Positions 10,202 through 18,662 are shown, counted from the first letter of the stretch. The stretch: DNA of 64,000 nucleotides from Burkholderia lata (GCF_902499335.1 NZ_CABVQK010000017.1:1-64000); one strand, 5' to 3'. The notes: a model not told the origin generated them from the letters alone. Numbers and translations are program-made.

Positions 10202-11595
10202 GCGTTGTCGCCGCAGCCAAGCAGGGCTGGCTCGCGCAGGCCGGCCAGTGGATGCAGCGCCATGGCGCGCTGATCCGCGGCATCCAGTGGGCCGTCGTTG
10301 CGATCTATGCGTTCCTGATCATCGTGCCGGCGGTGTTGCCGCTGCCGGACGACTCCGCACACCTGTGGAACAACCTCACGCTGATCGCGCAATTCACGTT
10401 CTGGGGCATCTGGTGGCCGTTCGTGCTGCTGTCGATGGTGATGCTCGGCCGTGTCTGGTGCGGCGTGCTGTGCCCGGAGGGCGCGCTCACCGAATTCGCG
10501 AGCAAGTTCGGCCGCGGCGGCCCGATTCCGCGCTGGATGCGGTGGGGTGGCTGGCCGTTCGTCGCGTTCGGGCTCACGACGATCTATGGGCAGATGGTGA
10601 GCGTGTATCAGTACCCGCTCGCGGTGCTGTTCGTGCTCGGCGGCTCGACCGTCGGCGCGATCGTGATCGGTGTGCTGTACGGCCGCGAGAAGCGTGTGTG
10701 GTGCAAGTACCTGTGCCCGGTCAACGGCGTGTTCGGGCTGCTCGCGCGGCTCGCGCCGATGCGCTACAAGGTCGACGAGGATGCATGGCGCCGCTCGTAC
10801 AAGAACGGCGAGCATGGCCATCGCGTGATTCCGATCAACTGCGCGCCGCTCGTGCCGTTGCGCAACATGAAGGGCGCGGCGGACTGCCACATGTGCGGCC
10901 GCTGCAGCGGGCACCGCGACGCGATCTCGCTGTCGTTGCGCTCGCCGTCCGACGAAGTCGTGAACCTCGGCGCGCAGCAGGCGAACCCGTGGGACACTGC
11001 GCTGATCCTGTACGGCCTGCTCGGCGTCGCGATCGGTGCGTTCCACTGGACCGTCAGCCCGTGGTTCGTGCAGATCAAGCAATGGCTCGCGGGCTGGCTG
11101 ATCGACCATGACATCACATGGCCGCTCGAAACCAATGCGCCGTGGTTCCTGCTCACGCACTACCCGGATCGCAACGACGTGTTCTCCTGGCTCGACGGGG
11201 GGCTGGTCGTCAGCTACATCGTCGGCACGGGGCTCGTGTACGGCACGGCGCTGCTGGTGCTGCTGGCCGGTGCCACGCTGATGCTCGGCCGCTTCGATCG
11301 TGTGCGGTTGCATCATCTCGCGCAGGCGTTGATCCCGATCGCAGGTGCAGGCGTGTTCCTTGGCCTGTCGGCCACGACGCTGTCGTTGCTGCGTGCCGAA
11401 CATGTGCCGCTCGGCTGGGCGACCGATGTGCGCCTCGCGATTCTTGTCGGCGCCAACGCATGGAGTGCGTGGCTCGCGTGGAAAGTGACGGGGCGCTATG
11501 CGGGCTGGCCGCGCCGGCTTGCGGCATTTGCGTGGTTCGCCGCCGCGCTTGCCGTCATCGACAGCGCATGGTGGTTGATGTTCTGGGGTTTCTGA
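10198..11595 (+). CDS. ftrD: polyferredoxin-type membrane protein FtrD
   Basis: A 465-residue polytopic protein with NapH-like cysteine clusters: CGVLCPEGALTEF (~93), CKYLCPVNGVFG (~165) and CHMCGRCSGH (~231), enough for two 4Fe-4S clusters. Several transmembrane helices follow. The start overlaps the ftrC stop as ATGA. In the FtrABCD model it accepts or passes electrons for iron oxidation/reduction by FtrB. The C-terminal helices have no recognised motif. The operon ends at the hairpin at 11681. Confidence 0.9.
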   Translation: MSVVAAAKQGWLAQAGQWMQRHGALIRGIQWAVVAIYAFLIIVPAVLPLPDDSAHLWNNLTLIAQFTFWGIWWPFVLLSMVMLGRVWCGVLCPEGALTEFASKFGRGGPIPRWMRWGGWPFVAFGLTTIYGQMVSVYQYPLAVLFVLGGSTVGAIVIGVLYGREKRVWCKYLCPVNGVFGLLARLAPMRYKVDEDAWRRSYKNGEHGHRVIPINCAPLVPLRNMKGAADCHMCGRCSGHRDAISLSLRSPSDEVVNLGAQQANPWDTALILYGLLGVAIGAFHWTVSPWFVQIKQWLAGWLIDHDITWPLETNAPWFLLTHYPDRNDVFSWLDGGLVVSYIVGTGLVYGTALLVLLAGATLMLGRFDRVRLHHLAQALIPIAGAGVFLGLSATTLSLLRAEHVPLGWATDVRLAILVGANAWSAWLAWKVTGRYAGWPRRLAAFAWFAAALAVIDSAWWLMFWGF

Positions 11596-11680
11596 AGCGG
11601 ATCGCGTGCCGCTTCGGCGGTCACGCATCGACGCGGTAACGAACCTGGGCGGGGTACTTTACGCATTGGCCGCCCAAACA

Positions 11681-11717
11681 AAAAAGCGACACGTCGGATG
11701 ACGTGTCGCTTTTTTTC
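11681..11717 (+). terminator. terminator of the ftr operon
   Basis: Perfect stem AAAAAGCGACACGT / ACGTGTCGCTTTTT with a CGGATG loop and a long T run. The A run on the left makes it usable on the minus strand too. The 11718-11869 stretch holds only a 6-bp hairpin (11833-11849) without a T tail and no gene I can support. Confidence 0.93.
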
Positions 11718-11869
11718 TTCCTTGTGCGAGAACCAAAAAAAGTGGCTTGGCTTGCTGCAACGGCTGCTTGAGTGTGTTTGCACGAAGGGGTCTAGATCTC
11801 GCGTGCAAGCCGTTACGCTGGCTACTGCCCAACACCTCTCAGGGAGGTGGTCCCCACAATACTCTGTCG

Positions 11870-12115
11870 TTACTTCGTCAGGATCAGTTTGCCGAGCCGT
11901 GTGGCGCGCAACTGATAAGTCTCTCCGTTATGCGCGATGCTGACGTGGCTTTGGCCTTGCAGCAGCGCATCGCTGCTGACGACCCGCGTGCCTGCATCGC
12001 GGTTGCCGGCGGGTTTCGCCGGCGTGGTGACCGCTGCCGTCTTCTGTCGGCTGCTGCCTGCGGTGCCGGTCGTGTGGCGCAAGGTCAGCGTGGTCGGGCG
12101 CATGGTGTCGGTCAT
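11870..12115 (-). CDS. hemP: hemin uptake regulator/protein HemP (81 aa)
   Basis: A small basic protein whose last ~35 residues are the HemP domain: SDALLQGQSHVSIAHNGETYQLRATRLGKLILTK, shown here as its key ends SDALLQGQ and GKLILTK. The N-terminal ~45 residues are Ser/Thr/Ala-rich and unstructured. HemP/HmuP proteins are linked to haem uptake, and in Burkholderia HemP is reported to activate the haem uptake genes. No hmuRSTUV genes are adjacent. A good Fur-like site lies 39 bases upstream of the start codon. Confidence 0.88.
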   Translation of the reverse strand: MTDTMRPTTLTLRHTTGTAGSSRQKTAAVTTPAKPAGNRDAGTRVVSSDALLQGQSHVSIAHNGETYQLRATRLGKLILTK

Positions 12116-12153
12116 TCGGTTGATCGGTGACTGTCGATACGATGGAATGAATT

Positions 12154-12172
12154 CTAAATGATAACTATTCCC
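12154..12172 (-). promoter_or_regulatory. Fur-like site of hemP
   Basis: CTAAATGATAACTATTCCC reads ATGATAA plus an ATT half, about 12 of 19 matches to the Fur consensus by my count, in an AT-rich promoter stretch upstream of hemP. Confidence 0.65.
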
Positions 12173-12253
12173 ATTTACAAAAACTCTTTATCGATCGGAA
12201 AGGTGAACCTGATAGCTTGAGTCAAAGGGGCGGCCCGCAGGCCGCCACCGGGT

Positions 12254-12736
12254 TCAGTGCAGCGGATCGGGGGCTTTGCGGCCCTGCGCGTATTCGCGGA
12301 TCAGGCGGACCGTGTCGATATCCGACGTGCGGTACGCTTCCTTGACGATCCCGTGTGTCTGACGCGCGTCTTCGCTGTCGTCCGTGACGACGAGCGTCGT
12401 GCGGTATTCGAAACGCAGGAACAGCTCGTGGTCGTCGCGTTCCTCGATCGTCATCGTCAGCGAGCCGCCGATCTCGCCGTCGGCGGCGAGGATGTCATAG
12501 CGAACCTGCTGATTCGGCGTGAACGTGACGCGGTCGCGCACGGTCGCGTGACCGTAGTGCAGCTCACGTTCGAGCGTCGTGTCCGTCCGTTCGTGGACGA
12601 CACAGCTGTCGAGACCGAGCACGAACAGTTGCGGCTGTTCGGCGCGCAGCACGAGACCTTCCCAGAGCTGGTCGCGGGTGAGGGTCGGCACGGCCGGATC
12701 GTCGGAATTGATCTGGATCAGATGTTCGAAGTTCAA
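12254..12736 (-). CDS. DUF1857 / SRPBCC-superfamily protein (160 aa)
   Basis: The protein opens (M)NFEHLIQINSDDPAVPTLTR, as DUF1857 proteins do, followed by QLWEGLVLRAEQPQLF. The TTG at 12736 has an AAGGAA ribosome site nine bases upstream and gives the family start. An ATG at 12796 would add 20 residues (MRHNDFLNHVAARHQ...) not typical of the family, so I prefer TTG. The fold is a START-like hydrophobic-pocket domain (AtaL-like). Function unknown. Single gene, downstream of pirin on the same strand after about 100 bases. Confidence 0.75.
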   Translation of the reverse strand: MNFEHLIQINSDDPAVPTLTRDQLWEGLVLRAEQPQLFVLGLDSCVVHERTDTTLERELHYGHATVRDRVTFTPNQQVRYDILAADGEIGGSLTMTIEERDDHELFLRFEYRTTLVVTDDSEDARQTHGIVKEAYRTSDIDTVRLIREYAQGRKAPDPLH

Positions 12737-12835
12737 GGGGACGGGTTCCTTCTGGTGGCGGGCGGCCACATGGTTCAAGAAGTCATTGTGACGCAAAACG
12801 GGTGGTTTCGCGGCACGTGCGCGCCCGTCCGGGCG

Positions 12836-13708
12836 TCATGCTTCGATGCGGCCCATGCGACCGGTCTGGTAGTCGACGACCGCCTGCCGGATCTCTTCTT
12901 CGGTATTCATCACGAACGGGCCGTAGCGGACGATCGGCTCGTTGAGCGGTACGCCGCCGATCAGCAGCAGGTCGAGCGGCGCGTCGCCGGCAGCGAACGT
13001 GACCGTGTCGCCGTCGTCGCAGTACACGACCATATGCCGTGCGTCGACCGCCTGCCTGGCGGGCCCGTAGAGGCCCGTTCCGTCGATCGGATAGGCGAAC
13101 ACACGATAGCCTGCAGGAACGGACTGCGTGACCGTTGCACCGGGTTGCAGCGTGAAATGCTGGTAGAGGATCGGTGTACGTGTCTCGATCGCGGCGCGGA
13201 CGCCGAACGCTTCGCCGGCGATGACGCGCACACGTGCGCGGCCGTCAGGTGACGTCGCGGTCGGGATGCGGTCGGCCGGGATCTCCTGGTAGCGCGGCGC
13301 GATCAGCTTGTCGCGCCGCGGCAGGTTGACCCACAGCTGGAAGCCGTGGGAGCGCCCGCCCGTCTGCGCGAATTCCGGATCCGGCATCTCGCTGTGCACG
13401 ACACCGGCGCCTGCCGTCATCCATTGGACGTCGCCCGGGCCGAGCGTGCCGGCATGGCCGGACGAGTCGCGATGGCGGAAGCGCCCGTCGAGTGCGTAGG
13501 TCACGGTCTCGAAGCCGCGATGCGGATGATCGGGGGCGCCCTTGGCCTCGCCGGGCGCGTAGTCGACGGGGCCCATTTCGTCGAGCAGCAGGAACGGATC
13601 GAAATCCATCAGCAGCCGGGTCGGGAACGGGCGGTGAACCACGAAACCGCCGCCTTCGGTCGTGCGAAGCGCGGGGTACGTGCGGTCAAGCGAGCGGGCG
13701 GTCGTCAT
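12836..13708 (-). CDS. pirin family protein
   Basis: A 290-residue two-domain cupin. The N-terminal cupin holds the metal site HPHRGFETVTY ... VVHSEMP (His, His, His, Glu). The C-terminal cupin lacks metal ligands, as usual in pirins. Bacterial pirins are iron-binding redox-sensitive proteins, and some act as quercetinases. It is divergent from a LysR gene with a 122-base gap carrying an inverted repeat, a common pirin/LysR arrangement that suggests LysR controls it. Confidence 0.93.
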   Translation of the reverse strand: MTTARSLDRTYPALRTTEGGGFVVHRPFPTRLLMDFDPFLLLDEMGPVDYAPGEAKGAPDHPHRGFETVTYALDGRFRHRDSSGHAGTLGPGDVQWMTAGAGVVHSEMPDPEFAQTGGRSHGFQLWVNLPRRDKLIAPRYQEIPADRIPTATSPDGRARVRVIAGEAFGVRAAIETRTPILYQHFTLQPGATVTQSVPAGYRVFAYPIDGTGLYGPARQAVDARHMVVYCDDGDTVTFAAGDAPLDLLLIGGVPLNEPIVRYGPFVMNTEEEIRQAVVDYQTGRMGRIEA

Positions 13709-13731
13709 GCGGATTCCCTCGAAATGATCGG

Positions 13732-13762
13732 AATAGCGTTATTTTTGAAACATAGCGCTATT
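13732..13762. promoter_or_regulatory. inverted repeat in pirin/LysR intergenic region
   Basis: AATAGCG (13732-13738) and CGCTATT (13756-13762) form an inverted repeat; the right half includes the palindrome ATAGCGCTAT. It lies between the divergent starts and is a natural LysR operator candidate. Confidence 0.5.
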
Positions 13763-13830
13763 ATATTGGGCGTTTTACCGTTCGATTCGCGACGGTTCGC
13801 AATGGATTGTTCTGAAAATGGAACGATGAG

Positions 13831-14805
13831 ATGAATATCGATGCACATAACCTGAACGACCTGATGTACTTTTCGCAGGTCGTCGAACACGGCGGTTTCT
13901 CGGCCGCGGAGCGCGTGCTGGGCATCTCGAAATCGCGCCTGTCGCGGCGCCTGACCGAACTCGAGGCGGCGCTCGGCGTGCGCCTGCTGCAGCGCTCGAC
14001 ACGCAAGCTCGCGCTGACCGAGGCAGGGGAGCTGTTCTACCAGCATTGCCAGGCGATGCTGGCCGAAGCGCAGGCCGCGATGAACGCGGTCCAGCAGTTG
14101 CGCTCGTCGCCGCGCGGCTCGGTGCGCGTCAGCGTGCCCGTGACGCTGTCGCAGACGATGCTGTCGCGCATCCTGCCCGAATTCCTGCGCCGCTATCCCG
14201 AGGTGAAGGTGCACGTCCGCGTGACGAATCGCGTGATCGACCTGTTCGAGGATTCGATCGACGTCGCGCTGCGCGTGCGCTCGGAGCCGCCGCAGAACGC
14301 GAACATCGTCGTGCGGCCGCTGTGGCGCACCGAGCAGATGCTGGTTGGCGCGCCGAGCCTGCTGAGCCAGAATGCGCCGCCGCTGGTGCCGGACGACCTG
14401 AGCGGATTCGAGACACTCGATACGCCGAGCGTCGACGGGCGGCACGTGTTCAACCTGATCGCGCCGGACGGTACGCGTCACGTGCACGAGCACGAGCCGC
14501 GGCTCGTAACGGCCGACCTGATGACGATCCGCGAAGCCGTGCTCGATGGCCTCGGCATCGCGGCATTGCCGGAGATGATGTACGGCAACGCGCTGCGCGC
14601 GGGGCAACTGTCGCCCGTGATGCCGGGCTGGACGCTGCCGGTGCCGCAACTGTACGCGGTGTTCGTGTCGCGGCAGGGGATGCCGCCCGCGGTGCGTGCG
14701 TTCGTCGACTATCTGGTCGAGAAGCTCGATCACGGCGCCTACAAGGATCCGGGGTGCCCGGAGCGTGCGAAGAAGGAAGCGGCGGCCGATGTTTCGGCGA
14801 CCTGA
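13831..14805 (+). CDS. LysR-family transcriptional regulator
   Basis: A 324-residue regulator with an N-terminal winged HTH (DLMYFSQVVEHGGFSAAERVLGISKSRLSRRLTELE as the recognition region, residues ~7-45) and a periplasmic-binding-like effector domain. It belongs to the AaeR/CrgA-like subgroup (SSPRGSVRVSVPVTLSQ linker). It is divergent from pirin, likely its target. The ligand is unknown. Confidence 0.92.
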   Translation: MNIDAHNLNDLMYFSQVVEHGGFSAAERVLGISKSRLSRRLTELEAALGVRLLQRSTRKLALTEAGELFYQHCQAMLAEAQAAMNAVQQLRSSPRGSVRVSVPVTLSQTMLSRILPEFLRRYPEVKVHVRVTNRVIDLFEDSIDVALRVRSEPPQNANIVVRPLWRTEQMLVGAPSLLSQNAPPLVPDDLSGFETLDTPSVDGRHVFNLIAPDGTRHVHEHEPRLVTADLMTIREAVLDGLGIAALPEMMYGNALRAGQLSPVMPGWTLPVPQLYAVFVSRQGMPPAVRAFVDYLVEKLDHGAYKDPGCPERAKKEAAADVSAT

Positions 14806-15088
14806 ACACGACGTGCACGGCGAGGCAAATTTGTTTTGTCATTGAAGCGTCGCCTGCAATCGCAAGTTTCAATCGCCAGAACCTTGAATGCGCGGGCGCG
14901 CGGGCCTATATTGAAATCCCATTTCGTGAAGGAAGTTCTGAGCGAAATCAGGTGGCCGCATATATTGCGAGCCAGATAGGGCAGAACGCGCAGTCCGTGC
15001 AGACCACGGCAGAGTCGCATTTGCGTTGCTCGAGGCGCAACCGATACCGCCAAAGAGCCCGCCGCCCGAAGGCGCCCGCGTGCGCATG

Positions 15089-15124
15089 AAAAAAGGCCTT
15101 CATCTGGCGATGAAGGCCTTTTAC
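15089..15124. terminator. terminator between LysR and exbD
   Basis: Perfect stem AAAAGGCCTTCATC / GATGAAGGCCTTTT with a TGGC loop, and A/T runs on both sides. The 14806-15088 stretch before it shows no gene. Confidence 0.9.
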
Positions 15125-15131
15125 TTTGTGC

Positions 15132-15187
15132 GCGGCCGGCGAGGCGCGGCCGGCGAGGTGCGGCCGGCTAGGTACGGCCGACGAGGT
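15132..15187. repeat. four tandem copies of a 14-bp GC-rich unit
   Basis: GCGGCCGGCGAGGC, GCGGCCGGCGAGGT, GCGGCCGGCTAGGT and ACGGCCGACGAGGT follow without gaps between the terminator and exbD. The copies decay from left to right. It is non-coding, just beyond the stop codon of exbD. Confidence 0.8.
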
Positions 15188-15215
15188 GCTACCGGCACCT
15201 CGTACAGCGCGTGCG

Positions 15216-15644
15216 TTACTTCGCTTTCGCGGTCGGCTCCGTCACGAAGCCGAGCTTCGTCAGGCCGCCTGCCTGTGCATCCGACATCACTTCCGCGACG
15301 TGTTCGTAGGCGACCTTGCGGTCGGCACGCAGGTGCAACTCCGGTTGCGGCGTGCGCTTTGCCGCTTCCGCGATGCGTTCCTGCAATTGTTCGCGCGTGA
15401 CGGTGTGGTCGTCCCACAGGATCGTGCCGTCACCCTGGATCGCGACGTCGACCGTCTGCGGCTTTTCGTCGACGGGCTGGCTGCTGGCGTGCGGCAGGTC
15501 GATCTTCACCGCATGCTGCATCGCCGGGATCGTCACGAGGAAAATAATCAGGAGTACGAGCATGACGTCGACGAGCGGCGTCATGTTGATCTCGCTCATT
15601 ACTGCATCGTCGTCATCGTCGCTGAAACCGGTGTTCATTGCCAT
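15216..15644 (-). CDS. exbD: TonB-system biopolymer transporter ExbD
   Basis: A 142-residue protein with a short acidic cytoplasmic N-terminus and one transmembrane helix, MSEINMTPLVDVMLVLLIIF (residues ~16-35), containing the essential proton-path Asp (D26). A periplasmic domain follows. It forms the proton-motive-force motor with ExbB that energises TonB. Last gene of the tonB-exbB-exbD operon, 13 bases after exbB. Confidence 0.95.
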   Translation of the reverse strand: MAMNTGFSDDDDDAVMSEINMTPLVDVMLVLLIIFLVTIPAMQHAVKIDLPHASSQPVDEKPQTVDVAIQGDGTILWDDHTVTREQLQERIAEAAKRTPQPELHLRADRKVAYEHVAEVMSDAQAGGLTKLGFVTEPTAKAK

Positions 15645-15657
15645 GGTTCACCCCGCC

Positions 15658-16389
15658 TCAGCTGGCGCGCGTCGCGAGACGCAGGCCGTCGCGAGCCGAC
15701 GACGACGCGAGGCTCGCGCCCGTCACGAAGTATGCGTGCAGGCCGTGTGCGAAGCGGCGCAGCTTGCTGACGACACCCTTGTTCGCACGGGTGAGTGCGT
15801 TGTAGCCGAGCACGGCCGGGATCGCGACGAACAGGCCGAAGGCGGTCATGATCAGCGATTCGCCGACCGGGCCCGCGACCTGGTCGATCGACGTCTGGCC
15901 GGATGCGCCGATCGCGAGCAGTGCGTGGTAGATCCCCCAGACCGTACCGAACAGGCCGACGAACGGTGCCGTGCTGCCGATCGACGCGAGGATCGCGAGA
16001 CCGCTCTGCATGCGCGAGATGCCTTCGTCCATCGTGTCCTTCAGGCAGCGCGTGACCCAGTCCGACACGTCCATGCGGTCGTGCAGGTGCGGCTGCGTCT
16101 GGTGGTGGTGATCGGCGGCTTCCTTGCCCGACAGCGCGAGCGCGAGGAACGGGTTGTCGTTCGGCGTCGAGGCGGCGAGCCCGAGCTTCTTGATGCCGTC
16201 GTCGAAGTCGTCCGAATGCCAGAACGCCTGTTCGGCGTTCTTCGTCAGGCGGTTCAGGCGGATCACGTTCCAGCCCTTGATGACGATCACGATCCACGAC
16301 AGGACCGACATCACGAGCAGCGTGATCGCGATGGCGCGCGTGACGAAATCACCTTGCGCCCAGACGTGCGCGATACCGTAGCTTTGCAT
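15658..16389 (-). CDS. exbB: TonB-system biopolymer transporter ExbB
   Basis: A 243-residue MotA/TolQ/ExbB-family protein. It has an N-terminal helix (~17-39), a large cytoplasmic loop, and two C-terminal helices, including the conserved region GLFGTVWGIYHALLAIG and a second segment VGESLIMTAFGLFVAIPAVLGYN. It forms the pentameric stator around ExbD. The neighbouring genes and the absence of tolA/pal argue for ExbB rather than TolQ. Confidence 0.95.
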   Translation of the reverse strand: MQSYGIAHVWAQGDFVTRAIAITLLVMSVLSWIVIVIKGWNVIRLNRLTKNAEQAFWHSDDFDDGIKKLGLAASTPNDNPFLALALSGKEAADHHHQTQPHLHDRMDVSDWVTRCLKDTMDEGISRMQSGLAILASIGSTAPFVGLFGTVWGIYHALLAIGASGQTSIDQVAGPVGESLIMTAFGLFVAIPAVLGYNALTRANKGVVSKLRRFAHGLHAYFVTGASLASSSARDGLRLATRAS

Positions 16390-16425
16390 TTTCTTGTTTC
16401 CTTTGAATCTACCGAATATGACGGG

Positions 16426-17157
16426 TTAGTCGTCAAGCGTGAAGTTGAAGGGCAGCGTATGGGCGGCGCGGATCGCCTGGCCGTTCTCGATATACGGCGG
16501 ACAGGTGCTGGCGCGCGTCGCTTCGAGCGCGGCTTCGTCGAGACGCGGATAGCCGCTGCTCTTCTGCAGCTGGACGCTTTCGATCTTGCCCGTCACGCCG
16601 ATGATGAAGTGAACATAGGCCGTGCCCGTTTCGCCGCGACGGCGCGACATCGACGGATAGGTCGGCTTCACGAAATTGCAGGCGAGTGCCGATACGTTCT
16701 TCGGCGCGCTGACCTGCATCGTCTCGCGAGCCGGGCCAGGCGCTGCAGCGGGCGCAGCAGGCGCCGGCGCGGCGGGAGCCGGTGTCGGAGCGACGGCTGC
16801 CGGCGCGGGCGTCGGCGACGGCGCCTGCGAGACCGGCTGAGGCGTCGGCACTGCTTTCTGCACCGGCTTCGGCTCGACCTTCGGCTTCACGCGCGGCGTG
16901 GGCTTGGGCGGCGTCGGCTGTTGCGCGGCCGACTGGACCGCGACCGGCTGGGCAGGGGGCGCAGGCGGAATGAGCTGCGCGGTGATCGACTGAACCTCGA
17001 TCTCCTTCGGCGGCGGCGGCGCGTTGCGATGGAGCCAGGCGGCCGTCAGCATGATCGCGTGTGCGGCAAGCACACCGACCGCGGCGACGATCACTCGGGG
17101 ATTCATACGTGGTGCAGCCGGCAAGACGCCGGCAGGAGCGGAATGCGAAGCCTGCAT
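16426..17157 (-). CDS. tonB: energy transducer TonB
   Basis: A 243-residue protein with one N-terminal anchor (VIVAAVGVLAAHAIMLTAAW, residues ~22-41). A long Pro/Ala/Lys-rich periplasm-spanning segment (~45-145) follows. The C-terminal TonB domain holds the KPTYPSMSRRRGETGTAYVH region and the terminal strand HTLPFNFTLDD. It couples ExbBD to TonB-dependent receptors such as the one at 28.8 kb. Neither the ATG at 17157 nor an internal ATG at 17106 has a clear ribosome site, so the exact start is uncertain. Confidence 0.92.
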   Translation of the reverse strand: MQASHSAPAGVLPAAPRMNPRVIVAAVGVLAAHAIMLTAAWLHRNAPPPPKEIEVQSITAQLIPPAPPAQPVAVQSAAQQPTPPKPTPRVKPKVEPKPVQKAVPTPQPVSQAPSPTPAPAAVAPTPAPAAPAPAAPAAAPGPARETMQVSAPKNVSALACNFVKPTYPSMSRRRGETGTAYVHFIIGVTGKIESVQLQKSSGYPRLDEAALEATRASTCPPYIENGQAIRAAHTLPFNFTLDD

Positions 17158-17208
17158 GTTAGCTTGAAAGAACGATGTCGCACCCGGGGCGCGGCGGGTG
17201 AATCGGCA

Positions 17209-17271
17209 TCACTTGCGGAAGATCAGCAGCGAGATGCAAACGGTGGTCACAAATCCGATCAGCAATTCCAT
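17209..17271 (-). CDS. possible 20-aa membrane micro-protein upstream of tonB
   Basis: ATG at 17271 is preceded by a perfect AAGGAG six bases upstream and encodes 20 residues, MELLIGFVTTVC... ending in IFRK before TGA. Apart from the ends it is wholly hydrophobic, long enough for one membrane helix with a positive C-terminus. It lies 51 bases upstream of tonB and just after the bfd terminator. No family recognised. The strong ribosome site next to a weak tonB site suggests it could be the leader gene of the tonB operon. Confidence 0.5.
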   Translation of the reverse strand: MELLIGFVTTVCISLLIFRK

Positions 17272-17329
17272 GACAGGCTCCTTGGCAGGTAAGCCGCTGG
17301 CTCGCGCAGACGGTGGCTTGCTGACGGTC

Positions 17330-17357
17330 AAAACAAAAAATGCGGCCTGGGCCGCAT
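17330..17357 (-). terminator. terminator of bfd
   Basis: Stem ATGCGGCC / GGCCGCAT with a TG loop, followed on the minus strand by TTTTTTGTTTT. It lies 18 bases after the bfd stop and separates bfd from the small ORF and tonB. Confidence 0.88.
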
Positions 17358-17375
17358 ACGCACACTCGGCGCCGG

Positions 17376-17612
17376 TCAGGCGGCCTTGCGATCGTAGAAC
17401 GTGACCGGGATCGGGTGAGCATGGTGCTCGACACCGCACTGGCTCGCGCAGACGCCTTGTTCGGCCATGAGGTCGCGTACGGACTCCTCGCACTTGCCGC
17501 AGCACGTGGCCACGCCGAGCTCGAACTGGAGTTCATCGAAAGAGGTCACGCCCTCAGCGAGGGACGCGCGAATCTTGCGATCGGAAACAGACTTGCACAC
17601 GCAGACGATCAT
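17376..17612 (-). CDS. bfd: bacterioferritin-associated ferredoxin Bfd
   Basis: A 78-residue protein with the Bfd 2Fe-2S pattern: C4-x-C6 and C38-x2-C41 (C-x-C-x31-C-x2-C). The C-terminal tail is extended with two further Cys and several His. Bfd reduces bacterioferritin-stored Fe(III) to mobilise iron. Its gene is separated from bfr by murI. It has a good Fur-like site upstream, as expected for induction by iron starvation. Confidence 0.93.
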   Translation of the reverse strand: MIVCVCKSVSDRKIRASLAEGVTSFDELQFELGVATCCGKCEESVRDLMAEQGVCASQCGVEHHAHPIPVTFYDRKAA

Positions 17613-17638
17613 GATGAGTTGCGATAGCTAACGGTAAT

Positions 17639-17657
17639 GCGAATTATTATCATTAAA
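17639..17657 (-). promoter_or_regulatory. Fur box of bfd
   Basis: On the minus strand TTTAATGATAATAATTCGC contains an intact AATGATAAT core and matches about 13 of 19 Fur-consensus positions. It is 27 bases upstream of the bfd start codon. Confidence 0.75.
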
Positions 17658-17762
17658 TTTGCGGACGTTGACAAGCCTGGGGCGGGCTTTTTTTAAGGTC
17701 ATCGGACCCTTGAAACGTCGGGGCGGTGGAACGGCACGCGGAGGAGGGCGTGCCGGCCGGTA

Positions 17763-18623
17763 TCAGGCGGTCGCGCAGGCGCGCGCGTTCGGCGAGGAAA
17801 TGGTGACGGATTCGACCGGCGCAGTGAGGCCGAGCAGCGTCGATGCGAGTACCTGCAACTGCCGGCCGTCGCTGGTCGAGCAGAAGCGGGGCGGCGCCGC
17901 GCGCGTGCCGGCGGGCGCGCGCAGTTGGCGCTCGTCGAGCACCCGGACGAGCTGGCGCGCGATCGCATCGCTGGTGTCGACGATCGTCAGGCGGTCGCCC
18001 ACAAGGTCACGAATCGTTTCGGTGAAGAACGGGTAGTGCGTGCAGCCGAGTACCAGCGTATCGGCGCCGTCGTCGAGCATCGGTTGCAGGTAGCTGTCGA
18101 GCAACGCGCGCAATGCGGGCGAATTCGTGTCGCCGCGCTCGATGGCCTCGACGAGCCCGTGTCCGGGCTGGCAGATGAAGCGGCGGCCGGCGCCGTAGCG
18201 GTCGAGCAGCGCCTGGAAGCGCGGGCTGTTCAGCGTCGACTGCGTGGCGAGGACGCCCGCGACGCCGCTCGCGGACACGGCGGCGGCCGGCTTGATGCCC
18301 GGTTCGACGCCGACGAGCGGCATCGACAGGTGTTCGCGGGTCGCGGCGATCGCGCGTGCGGTCGCTGTGTTGCAGGCGATCACGAGTGCTTTTGCCCCTT
18401 CGCGGGCCAGCCACTCGCCGATTGCTAGCGTGCGTTCGGTAATGAACGCCTCATCGCGCGGACCATACGGCGCATGGTGCGAATCGGCGACGTAGATGAA
18501 CGATTCGTCGGGCAGCTGCGCGCGCACGGCGCGCAGCACCGACAGGCCGCCCAGCCCTGAATCGAAGATGCCGATGGGGGCGACGGTCGAGGCCGTCGCT
18601 GCGATAACGGAAGGTGTCGACAT
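17763..18623 (-). CDS. murI: glutamate racemase MurI
   Basis: A 286-residue Asp/Glu racemase. It shows IGIFDSGLGGLSVLRA at the N-terminus, the first catalytic Cys in VIACNTATA and the second in LGCTHYPFF, plus the conserved VGVEPGIKPA. It supplies D-glutamate for peptidoglycan. It is flanked by bfr and bfd on the same strand, an interposition that breaks the usual bfr-bfd pair. No terminator follows that works on this strand. Confidence 0.95.
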   Translation of the reverse strand: MSTPSVIAATASTVAPIGIFDSGLGGLSVLRAVRAQLPDESFIYVADSHHAPYGPRDEAFITERTLAIGEWLAREGAKALVIACNTATARAIAATREHLSMPLVGVEPGIKPAAAVSASGVAGVLATQSTLNSPRFQALLDRYGAGRRFICQPGHGLVEAIERGDTNSPALRALLDSYLQPMLDDGADTLVLGCTHYPFFTETIRDLVGDRLTIVDTSDAIARQLVRVLDERQLRAPAGTRAAPPRFCSTSDGRQLQVLASTLLGLTAPVESVTISSPNARACATA

Positions 18624-18662
18624 GAACGGGCTGGGGGCGATTACGGGAAGCGTGGAGAGAGT

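Noticed and set aside
11718-11869. Possible small RNA or extra gene between the ftr terminator and hemP
   Set aside because: Only weak hairpins; no promoter, terminator or reading frame that holds together.
17671-17694. AAGCC...GGCTT followed by seven T on the plus strand between bfd and murI
   Set aside because: Plus-strand terminator shape, but no plus-strand gene lies upstream. On the minus strand, where murI ends, there is no T run.
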